Origin: Cichorium intybus
Taxonomy: Eukaryota; Streptophyta; Magnoliopsida; Asterales; Asteraceae
DNA: 64,000 nucleotides
Reading direction: 5' to 3'
Assembly (NCBI GenBank): GCA_023525715.1
Contig: CM042016.1
Location: 66,588,882-66,652,881, forward strand
The first letter of the stretch is position 1. Each line of letters starts with the position of its first letter. This document shows positions 54,438-64,000 of the stretch, piece by piece. The translations under genes and the position numbers were made by a program. Under the pieces are notes generated by a model. It had not been told where the DNA came from. It did no database searches and was given only the letters and a program-made list of their open reading frames with translations.

Positions 54438-56226
54438 GATATTGCCTCATTTATACATATATTTCGGGCAATATCGAGTACTTAAAAATGTGTTTTTGGT
54501 TTAATTTCAAGATAAAATGTACTTATTTAATTTAATTACCAAAACACAGGAAAAATTTCTTTATTGAGAAGAAGGAGCTGAATTCAAGCCTTGGAATGAA
54601 GAAAAAGGAGTAAAAGATCTATCGGGAAAGAAAGAGCTAAAGAGAGCGTATTCTGGGCTAAAGAACGAAGAATTAAGTCAAACATACCATAGATCGTGAC
54701 CCTATCACCATGAGGATCGCGACCCTATCTTCTGACGAATGCGTGACAATTGCTGACCAAAGGATCGCGATCACGGCTCAAAATCGCGACCTTACAGAGA
54801 TCACGACCCGATCTCCTCAAGGATCGCGACCCTACCCACCAACTACAGTCCATAAAGTCAGAATAGCGGCCGACTGCGAAACTCAATTCATACATGATCG
54901 CGACCCGATCCCCTACCCACCAACTACAGTCTACAAAGTCAGAATAGCGGCCGACTGCGAAACTCAATTCATACATGATCGCGACCTGATACCCTATAGG
55001 ATAGCGACACGATCCTCGCTGGGCAGTAGTATAAATAGAGGCTTTCTCTTGTTGTTTTAGACACACAATTCAGATCAAAAACTCTATACCTGGAGAATAA
55101 CCCTCTATCCCACTGCTCTCGACCTCCCTTCTCAAGGAATGAATCTATGCTAGCGGAAGTCACGAAGAACGATCAAGAACATCATTGCTCGGATATTCGG
55201 TATGCTTAATATGTTTAGCTTTCTTATATATTCAGTGTGTTGCATGTTTATGATTATGGAGTAATTCCTTTGTGCTTTTACTTAGAATAGATGAAACTTA
55301 TAATTATATTTTGATTGATATAAAATCGGATATTGCATGTTTTATAATTTATTTTGCATGTTTATTTAACCGACTCATGCATATTAAGAATCTATCTTTG
55401 AAACTTATAACTGAGTTATATTTAGTATAGATGACCATTCTTACTAAATTAACTTGTATCATAATATATATGATTCATATATATTTATGACTAGTGATGG
55501 ACTAAATCCTAGGATAAGATACAAACAAAGAATCTTATATGCATATGTCAAAACTGTATTAGTGGACCAAACTATACAACTCATTTTGATTTTCATGACC
55601 ATTGATATCAAAAGCTACAAATAAATCATTCAGAGTACGAACAAATGAAATGATTAATTGGAATAATTAATTTACAGGACCAATGGAATTAATAAACCTT
55701 TTTAATCATAAAATTAGATTGTTGGACCAAGACATCTGATTAACTTAGAAATCGGTATTTAACTTGTTAATATCCATTGCACATTATTATCAATCGGAAT
55801 ATTGTTATAAGGAGTAATCACCTCTGAGTAAAAGCATATTTGGTCAAACTATCTGTTCGGTGTAACTTCAACCTTGTTACCATTTTCTTACTCATTATTC
55901 CTATTTATCTGTTGTTACAATCTCTTCACCAAATTCAATTACACAACATCCCCCCTCTTATCTCTTTTGTTGTTATAAATTATTAATTGATAATTGATTT
56001 TCTTTAATTTAAACCAATTCCCTTGGGTTCGACCCGGACTTACCATTACTATATTACAACCGATTAGGTACACTTGCCTAGTTGTGTTGTTTTCATTCAT
56101 GGTATTTCCCTGTTATAAATTCAAAACTTATGAAAAGACATTACAAAGACAATATTGATCTTCAGTATTCCAAAAATAAGTGATATCATTTTGGTATATA
56201 AAATATGTATGTCTGAAAACACATCA
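54438..56226 (+). repeat. 3' LTR of G (1,789 bp)
   Basis: Same landmarks as the 5' LTR; TATAAATA at 55030-55037. Followed by gtat and then by the leader of H. Differences to the 5' LTR are concentrated in CpG sites of the motif pairs. Confidence 0.95.
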
Positions 56227-57300
56227 GTATCTATAGAGTAGATTCCTGGACTTAAACCCTGAGATAGTAGACATGATGCATAGTTAGGTGTATATAGCTG
56301 ATATTATACATATATAACCTAACTGTTGCTAACCTCTGACGTATAAGAAGTATGAACTGTGAATTTTCTTGGAAGATATTTAGGGCGCGAAGCTCTAGGA
56401 AATGGACCAGCCCTTTTGTAAGGCTCCGTTGTTTGAGAGCCAAAAAGGGGACGAATAGCAGAAAATCCACATGATGAGCATTACTAGCTGATGTGGTCAG
56501 AAACAGAAATTGGGTGCTCACCTTGACTGATATTCAAGGTGAAAGAAAAGTAGATGAGACTACAAGAAAAGCGGAAAATAATAGTGGATACTACAGAAGA
56601 AGTTAAAATGAATTAGGTCTAACCTTAAAGGGAAGGGACCAGAACGAAAAGATGATGTGGTATAGGAAGTGCAGGAAAAGCACTCAGAACATTTTAGAGT
56701 TGAGACTCTACCGTTGACATGCTGAAATTACAGAAAATAAGAGCATATTGCTCGAGTTTGTTGTGTGGGACGGAAGTGGTTCCAGCATGGAACTATAGAT
56801 CACTTCCTTATGAAATACTCACATGCTAAATGTGGAGTAATAGGTGATGAACCCAGGAAAGAAAGAAGAAATGAATGGTTAAAAAGGACTAGTGGTACCT
56901 TGAGCATTCCAGCAGATTGTGGAAGAAGCTCGTGAGGAGACTGATATGATCTCCGATATAATTGTTCTGAATATAACTCGTGTATGTTATATTTGATCCA
57001 GGAAGCTATGCTCTGGATCGGTGACACTGATGTCTTGTTTGAATATTTCATCAATGATTATGGATGAAAAGTTGGAAGTAGCTATAGCAGATAGCAAATA
57101 TGTTCTATATATTGAACACCTGGAGGGTAGTTTGCCTAGGATTTACGGGACCATTTTTCCCTATACCAGTGAATTTGAAGCAATTGTACTTATGAAATGG
57201 TTAGCAATGAATTATGCTAACATGAATTGTAGAAATAAGAACATTATGGTTCTTAAAACAGAAATGAAACGGATGAAAATCCATGGTAAATGACCGTTGT
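56227..57300 (+). pseudogene. Decayed chromovirus gag and protease (H)
   Basis: Aligns by eye with 38,241-40,000 of I: leader, gag start near 56,341, a fragmentary knuckle near 56,715 with His and Cys still visible, and protease-like KLEVAIADSKYV and MKWLAMNYANMN blocks (57,060-57,235). Most of the gag core is deleted and every frame has stops. Confidence 0.65.
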
Positions 57301-57419
57301 TGAGAATACCGGTTATTTTTTTTGCTTAAACTCAGAAAAGAGTTAGTAAAAGAATGATGTTGTAATTAGCATACATGGTATTGGCCAAGTAAAATAAAAC
57401 AGTGATAGTAGTGTACTAC

Positions 57420-59500
57420 TTCAAATAAATTCTCGGATGCTTCTTTTGAAAAGAACTTCCAAGATTTCTGCCAGATTGGTGAGAAAAGTTTATGATTAAA
57501 CTGATTTTGGGAGCCGTTTTAGTATACGGACTCTGTATTAATTTGCATCTGTAGAGATGGCATAGTTGGAAAACAACTAGAAGAAATTCTTGAATTGGGG
57601 TCTCGTATGACCGTATGTGTCATCGTATGAAGCCTTACCTTGTTTAAAAAGAAGAAAGACAAGTTGATGCATATGTGCATTGACTACTGAGAATCTGATA
57701 TTCTCGAAACCAGATTGAATATGAGGTATATTTGTACCAGATATTGGAGTTACTTCACTGAGTTAAGTGATTTGTAAAATTCTCCAAGTATGAAAATTTG
57801 GCTAAAAGAAGTTTCATATTCTTTGGGCATGTTAACAATGCTAGAGATGCTAAAGTAGACCCAGTGGAAAGGATGATGTGATAAAACAGAAACCGCCTTG
57901 GAAATTGACTGAAATTAGTAGTTTCCTAGGATTGACGGGTTAATTTAGGAGAGTTGTAGAAAACCGCTCCTTGACTATTGTTCTATTGATTAAGAAAAGT
58001 GAAAAGTCTGAGTGGTAAAAAGACCACAAGTATCTTGTAAAGATTTGGAATAAACCTTGTGTGAAACTCTGACGTGAGCATTGATGCTAAGCAGAGAAGA
58101 TAAATTGGATTATGGAAATGCTTTCAGATTTGACTGTAGGTACATGACGTTGCAGTAGCAACTATGATTTTGGGTATTGAAGCTTTGGAGACACTATTTA
58201 TATGGTGTAAAGCTTATCGTTAATATGGATCATAAAAGTTTGAAATACTTAGTTGATCAAAAAGAAGCTAGATATGAGATAATAAAGATAGATGGGTTAC
58301 TTAGAGGTTTCGGGTATGAAATCTTGTACCATCTCGAAAAGGCGGAGGTGATTATAGATGCCTTAAATTGAAAAGAGTATCTTTTGAAAGATACAACTAC
58401 ATGCGTGAGTGTGGCAAATTGATTACCTGAGTTGATTCGGGTAGCACAAGAAGAAGTGTGCAAGTCTGAAAACGTGAAAAGTGAATGAAAGACTGGCTAT
58501 TGAAAGAAGCTAGTTAGAAACTCACAGTGATTGAAAACCCTTGGTGGTTGTGTATGTGAGTTCCAAAGCAAAGGGAGATATGAAATCTACCCTTAAAAGA
58601 TGTATATTGAGATAGATATGCAAAATGCCCGGGGCAGTACCAAACTGTGTAGGATGATATAACCTATGTATTGGTGGCCGGGACTGAAGAAAGATATTGA
58701 AAGACACATGAAAAGTATTTGGCTTGTACGCAAAGTAAAGTCAAACCGTTAGAAACGTGTGAATAAATTGAACCGTTGTTGGCCCCAAAAAAGAAATGGG
58801 ACAACATTTTTATAGACTTTACAATAAAGTCTCTGCAAGTAGCGTAGATTGATGAATAAAGTGACCTAATGATGCAGATTTTAGAAGATGTGCTTGAAAA
58901 TTGCACAGCAGACTCTAGTAGAAGATAAGAAGATTGTCTATCTTGGATAGAAATTACAAGTAATAGCAGCTTACATGCTAATACTTTGATGACTCATATG
59001 AAGAATGGTATGGAATACCATGTTATCCTTCGATTTGTTGGATTGAAGGTGTGATAAAGCCGTGGGCTAGATACTAGATTCTTGCACAACTGAAGAAAAG
59101 ACTTGATGAGTACGAACGAATCTGAAGATTGGTTAAGAAATTGTAAAGCGGTATGTGAATCGCCGAATATAAGCCTTTAAAATTTCAAGTAAAGGAATAT
59201 GGTGGTACGAAAAGTAAGCCTTTGGAAAGGTTACAATCTGTTTGGGACGACAAGAAAGAAATTATGTATTGATAATTTCCAACAAATTCCTTATGATGAA
59301 ATGAGGTAGATAAGTGATTAAGATGCCCAGGACAACTGGAGGAATGATATGCGAATGGTGATATGACCACGAGATACGAAGACTAGTATGGTTAAGTGCT
59401 TAGACAATACCATAGAGACTCCGACATGATGTGGAAAACCGAAAGCGAAATGAGGGAGACATACCCTCAACTTCTTGTATGATTTCGGGGACGAAATCTT
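57420..59500 (+). pseudogene. Decayed chromovirus reverse transcriptase, RNase H, integrase (H)
   Basis: Patches in pol order: YLTCLKRRKTS-like reverse transcriptase start near 57,640; PTEI-like FLGL block near 57,900; RNase H as LWRHYLYGVKLIVNMDHKSLKYLVDQ (58,177-58,371) with catalytic context altered; integrase zinc-finger and core pieces near 58,660-58,850; and a chromodomain-like trace near 59,380-59,430. No domain is complete. The region is much shorter than pol of I, so large deletions have occurred. Confidence 0.65.
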
Positions 59501-59502
59501 TT

Positions 59503-59516
59503 GAAGGAGGGGAGAA
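59503..59516 (+). other. Polypurine tract of H
   Basis: gaaggaggggagaa two bases before the LTR. Confidence 0.85.
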
Positions 59517-59518
59517 TT

Positions 59519-59536
59519 TGTAACGCCAAGATACTC

Positions 59537-59608
<72 letters not shown>

Positions 59609-62071
59609 GGGGTAAAATGGTCATTCTACCTTGGAGGGGTAATTTGGTCTTTTGGACAGAAAAGAATTTAGTTTGAAATAATATTTTGAGTTGTGGATTT
59701 AAATGTTATAAAAATCTGGTTTTTGTCATAAATTGTATTAATTGTGGCAAAAGTTTAATATATGCAACTTCAAGGACTAAATTGCAATTTTTGGAGGTAT
59801 AAATAGTTGGGAATTTCTCCCCACATGTGCAGATTTTGAGAGACTACGGGAGAGGGTTTTCTCTCTAAAATTTCTGCAAAAGTTGAAGAATCCTTGAAGG
59901 TTTAAGTTGCAATTCGGATCATAGCCTTGGAATTGAAGAATTTGAAGCTTTGGAAGTAAGTATTTCAAGTTCTAGCTTGATTGTTCTAAATGGATTTTAT
60001 AGAAACTGAAATTTGTAAATTTCAGTTATGATTATGTGGTTTAAATGGTTTAATACTTCCATTAAGTCATGCTAATAAGGGCTTAATTCAAGATAATGGG
60101 GTTGTTAGAACTAAGAACCCTAAATTTTCATATGATTGATTGAGTGGGTTTTGAAGGTTGAAAACCTTGTTAAAATGTAAGGTTTTAGCCTAGGAATAAA
60201 CCCCAAACGATTAAGTCGAGCAATAAGTGCTTAAAAATCGAAAAATGGAAAATTCTACCATAAAATCGGAGTTTCTGCACCTCTGTCCAGCGCTCGCGAC
60301 TCGACCAGGTGGTTGCTCGCGACTCGAAGAAGGGTCTTTGCGACTCGACCAGGTGGTTGGTCGCGACTCAAGCCCTGGGCAGAAACCAGTTTATATTCTG
60401 TTAAAATTTAGTGCATTTTCCAAGTTTGATTTCAATGCTAGGCTTATCCGATTGACCTGAAATTTTAAACATAGGTCTAATATGTTGTAAAACTTCATGG
60501 AAAATTATCGGAATACAAATACGACCTCCCGAAAGTACTGTAGTAGAATACGCGTATTTCGGGAAGTGTATTAAATTTATATACCAATGGTTAATGCTTG
60601 GAATTAGTCTTATATTAGACTCTTGTGCATTAGAACCAACTGAAATGGTATATTAACCTATAATCATTGTAAAATAATGGAATTATAGGTACGGGACAAA
60701 ATCTTGCAGATTTCATTTCAAGGCAAGAAACAACCGGGATTTAATTGCAGCTAGCATCCAGGTGAGTAATCTCACTGATATCATATATGATATATGATGA
60801 TTGAATTGTTACAGGTTGAAACTAATTTGTGGGACGAAATAGATATTTCAAAGATACATTGGAAACGACAAGACCAGATAAGCCGTGAGTCTAATATAGA
60901 CAAGAACGGAACTGTGAGTCAATAATAATGACATGACAAGACCAGATAAGCTGTGAGTCTAATATAGACAAGAACGGAACTGTGAGTCAGTCAATATTGA
61001 CAAGACCAGATAAGCCGTGTGTCTTTAATAGACAAGAACGGAACAGTGAGTCGAACCTATATAAGACAAGACCGGATAAGCCGTGAGTCATTGCGATGAC
61101 AAGAACGGAGCCGTGAGTCTAGGCAACAGCGGGTAAACCCGTGAGCTATAATTGATTTGGAAATAAGCTGTTAATAGATGGTGTGGCCTTCGGGCTATGA
61201 TATTCTGGTGCGGCCTATACGGCTATGATTCTGGATGTTATATCCTACTGGTGCGGCCGATATGGCTATGATATTATTATATAGAGACGATGCGGCCTTA
61301 TGGCTACGATTTTGGGTTGCTGAACCTAAACTGGTGCGGCCTTCGGGCTATGATTCATACGCTGGAAATGTTTTGGTGCGGCTTGTATAGCCATGACAAA
61401 TGATACGACTTATATAGTCATGATATATAGTATAGTCAGGTATGACTAAGAAAGATGGGACAGAAGTGATACAGAATTGATTTGAATGGTATGCAAATAA
61501 CAGACTGGGTATGGCAAAGTGTACAATTATCGGATGTGATTTGAAAATCACATGATATCACGATTTGGCCGGTAAGGCTATGCAGTAGGATATGAAATCC
61601 TGAGATACATATGATTAGCCGGTAAGGCTAGCAGTCTAGGTCCGATATCCAGACAGATTTACACGTTGGGCCAGAAAAGGCTATAAAACGGGATTTGATA
61701 TTGACAGATGAAATGATCGATATATGTATCATATATAAAGAATTATATATGGATGTATTTATTGTACACTTTAATTGCAGATATGATTACTCACTGAGCT
61801 TTGTAGCTCATACCGTTTGTTATATGTCCCTGCAGGTTAGCATAACCCTGATAAGGGAAAGGATAAAGTCCATGACTCAAGAAGTGGACTTGTAGATGCT
61901 GTCAGTAGCAGCCCGGCTTCTAAGGAGACTATGGTATTTTATACTCTCCTTGATACACTTGTACCCGTTTTTATTAAAATATACCCCTTTGTTATGGGTT
62001 TATGTAATGAAACCTTGGTTTTAAATGAAATTTTTTTCAGGGCTGTTTTGTTTTAAAAGTCGGGTGATACA
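59519..62071 (+). repeat. 3' LTR of H (2,553 bp)
   Basis: TGTAACGCC to GTGATACA, TATAAATA at 59799-59806, motif pairs at 60293-60371 and the two short-repeat arrays at 60868-61400. Followed by the duplication aaact and the interrupted reverse transcriptase of I. Confidence 0.9.
59541..59604 (+). repeat. TA microsatellite
   Basis: A (TA)n run of about 64 bp; the same place in the left LTR (about 40962-40976) has about 15 bp. Confidence 0.95.
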
Positions 62072-62640
62072 AAACTTCTCTTCGATTGCTGCTTCGTTGA
62101 CCAAATTGACAAAGAAGGGTGAAATGTTTGAATGGGCGGAAAGACAACAAGCAGCCTTTCAAAAACTAAACCAAGCTTTGTACGAAGCCCCGGTGTTAGC
62201 TTTACCGCATGATGGAGAAGATTATGTGGTTTATAGTGATGCTTCACGGGTGGGCCTTGGGTGTGTGTTGATGTAGAAGGGTCGAGTAATCGCCTACGCA
62301 TCCCGTCAACTAAAAGATGCCGAGAAGAAATAGCCGGTGCATGATCTTGAATTGGCTGTAGTGATTTTAGCTTTGAAGCTTTGGAGACATTATCTATATG
62401 GCATGAAGTTTGCTGTCTATACGGATCATAAAAGGTTGAAGTACTTGTTTGATCAGAAATAATTTAATATGAGGCAGCGAAGATGGATGGATTTACTCAA
62501 AGATTACGACTGCAAAATATTGTATCATGCAGGCAAGGCGAATGTGGTTGCAGATGCCCTGAGTCAAAAGGAATATCCTTTGAAGGTTACATCAGCATGT
62601 ATGGGTGTGGCGAGCCGACTATCCTAGTTGATTCGTGTGG
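62072..62640 (+). pseudogene. Chromovirus reverse transcriptase end and RNase H (I)
   Basis: Resumes the thumb of I as FSSIAASLTKLTKKG directly after the LTR of H. RNase H blocks follow: VVYSDASRVGLGCVLM then TAG (62274-62276), VIAYASRQLKDAEKK then TAG, LELAVVILALKLWRHYLYG, VYTDHKRLKYLFDQK then TAA, and VVADALSQKEYPL. Catalytic Asp residues are present but three stops interrupt the frame. Confidence 0.85.
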
Positions 62641-64000
62641 CACAAGAAGAAGCGTCCAAGCCGGAGAACGTGAAAAGTGAACGAATGGTGGGATACTTAA
62701 AGCATCTAGTTGAAAACTCTCAGCGATTGAAAACCTTTACATGTCGTATGTCGGTGCCCAAGCAAGGTGAGGCGCGGAGTTTACTTTTAGAAGATGTACA
62801 TTGTAGTAGATACGTAGTACACCCGGATAGTACCAAGATGCATCGAACGCTGAAACCTTTATATTGGTGGTCGGGAATGAAAAGAGACAATCGAAGATTT
62901 GTAGAAAAGTGTTTGACTTGTTTGCAAGTGAAGTTGAACCATCAGAAACCGTGTGGCGAAATCCAACCGTTGCCAATTCTGGTGAAGAAATGGGATGATA
63001 TTACAATGGATTTTGTAACGAAAGTTCCTCGAACACCGCGTGGGCATGATACCGTTTGGGTAGTGGTTGATTGGTTAACGAAATCGGCGCAATTTATACT
63101 GATTAGTGAAAACTTCAGGATCGAAAAGTTAGCAAAAATTTACAATGATGAGGTAATTCGTCGTCATGGGTTACCGTCGTCAATCGTATCGGATCGGGAT
63201 AGCAGATTTACTTCCCGATTTTGGCAGAGTCTCCAAGAGCAAATGGGTTCGAAAGTGTTAATGAGTATCGCATATCACCCACAGACTGATGGGCAAAGCG
63301 AGAGAACAATTCAGACTTTAGAAGATATGCTTCGAACTTGTGTGATAGACTTTGGCGGGAGTTGGGAAGATCATCTACCTTTGGTAGAATTTCCATATAA
63401 CAACAGTTTTCATTCCAGCATTCAGAATGCCCCGTATGAAGCATTGTACGGAGCACCGTGTCGTACTACGACTTGCTGGATTGAAGTAGGAGAAAAGCCG
63501 TTGGCTGGACCCGAGATGGTAGCCCAAACTGAAAAAAAGATTAGACAAATTCGAGAATATTTGAAAGTTGCCCAAAACCGACAAAAACAATATGCTAATA
63601 AGCGAGTAAAACCATTGGAATTTCGAGTGGGGGGAATGGTGATGCTCAAAGTATCCCCTTAGAAAGGTTTAATTCGCTTCAGAAATAAAGGAAAGCTGAG
63701 TCCTCGTTTTATTGGACCGTTCTGGATATTTCAAAGGGTAGGAGCTGTGGCGTATCGTTTAGAGCTACCGGAAGAACTTCAAGGTATTCATAATGTTTTC
63801 CATGTGTCCCACTTGCAGAAAACATTATTCAATGAGTCCTATCGAATACCTCTTGATGAAATTGAAGTTGATGAAAAGCTAAGATACCCGGAAAAACACG
63901 AGAAAGTATTATATCGAAAAGTAAGACAGTTGTGGAACAAGAAGATTAGTATGGTTAAAGTACTTTGGCCACACCATAGAGATTCCGATATGACGTGGGA
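62628..64000 (+). pseudogene. Chromovirus integrase with chromodomain-like tail (I)
   Basis: Open from 62628 to 63662: zinc-binding region (H near HPDSTKMHRTL, CLTCLQVK), catalytic triad as ITMDFVTKVP, SSIVSDRDSRF and DGQSERTIQTLE, and the C-terminal KQYANKRVKPLEFRVGGMVMLKVSP. A TAG at 63660-63662 sits where Trp is expected; the frame then continues KGLIRFRNKGKLSPRFIGPF, FHVSHLQK and a tail RYPEKHEKVLYRKVRQLWNK...VKVLWPHH that looks like a chromodomain, known to steer chromovirus integration to chromatin. Runs off the window. Confidence 0.88.

Larger units (their letters stand above)
43508..56226 (+). mobile_element. Athila-type gypsy element G, near complete
   Basis: 12.7-kb element with LTRs 43508-45297 and 54438-56226, tRNA-Asp primer site, gag, protease, reverse transcriptase, RNase H, integrase and an extra ORF after pol. 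Flanked by gtat (43504-43507, 56227-56230), a 4-bp match or 5 bp with one change. The LTRs look about 98-99 % identical by eye. At least five stops or frameshifts break gag-pol, so it is a recent but dead insertion into H. Confidence 0.95.
40941..62071 (+). mobile_element. Chromovirus (Tekay-like) element H, interrupted by G
   Basis: LTRs 40941-43469 (2,529 bp) and 59519-62071 (2,553 bp), an exact initiator tRNA-Met primer site, and only about 3.3 kb of own internal sequence (43470-43507 and 56227-59518). The target duplication is aaatt/aaact in I. G split the leader at 43507/56227. The LTRs are very alike while the internal coding region is in ruins, which suggests H was already defective when it last moved. 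Confidence 0.85.
36738..64000 (+). mobile_element. Chromovirus (Tekay-like) element I, interrupted by H, continues past window
   Basis: Own sequence is 36738-40940 and 62072-64000. It has a 5' LTR, initiator tRNA-Met primer site, gag, protease and reverse transcriptase, then H inserted at 40940/62072 with duplication aaatt/aaact; RNase H, integrase and a chromodomain-like tail follow. The coding frame carries many stops and frameshifts. The 3' LTR is beyond the window. Left flank ccatg (36733-36737) lies in J. Confidence 0.85.

Overview
This window is repeat-only plant DNA. I find no host gene, tRNA, rRNA or CRISPR array. Everything I can name is an LTR retrotransposon or a piece of one. The primer-binding sites are plant-type: the complement of tRNA-Asp for the Athila-like elements, and initiator tRNA-Met for the Copia and chromovirus elements. 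The lineages present (Athila, Tekay-like chromovirus, Tat, several Copia groups) point to a flowering plant, probably a eudicot with a large genome. I cannot name the species.

Layout. 1-8830: a minus-strand Copia element (D) split by two minus-strand Athila-like non-autonomous elements (A, cut by the window edge, and B). 8831-12019: a probable gypsy LTR remnant (K) holding a clean solo Copia LTR with the target duplication catcc. 12020-18950: a young gag-only Copia derivative (E) arranged LTR-internal-LTR-truncated internal. 18951-24946: a decayed plus-strand Copia relative (F) with one LTR and a series of structured inverted repeats. 24947-28373: an orphan LTR (L) and the 3' end of a Tat-type gypsy element (M) with minisatellite arrays. 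28374-36737: a minus-strand Copia LTR and 3' flank (J) into which the Athila-like element C inserted (target duplication gcacc). 36738-64000: a chromovirus (I) interrupted by a second chromovirus (H), which is itself interrupted by a near-complete Athila element (G). If J lies in M and I lies in J, the nest is five deep: M, J, I, H, G.

How the parts work. G is the most complete element: two LTRs, tRNA-Asp primer site, gag, protease, reverse transcriptase, RNase H, integrase, then a separate Athila-type ORF after pol whose ATG sits just behind a splice-acceptor-like CAG. Its gag-pol is broken in at least five places. A, B and C share LTRs and primer sites with each other but have no pol; in the gag position they carry an acidic ORF that I do not recognise, and C also keeps the post-pol Athila ORF. 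They would need enzymes supplied by an element such as G. E and F also lack usable pol and look like passengers.

Two observations stand out. First, at least seven LTR families here carry short CpG-rich dyad-symmetric motifs, different in each family, that come in pairs about two helical turns apart (exactly 23 bp in E, G and H; 19-23 bp in B, C, I and K). In G, B and C the same motif recurs in the leader of the post-pol ORF. Second, element F holds four hairpins with one shared apical sequence and stems that differ in sequence yet remain complementary. All comparisons were made by eye from this window, without database searches.
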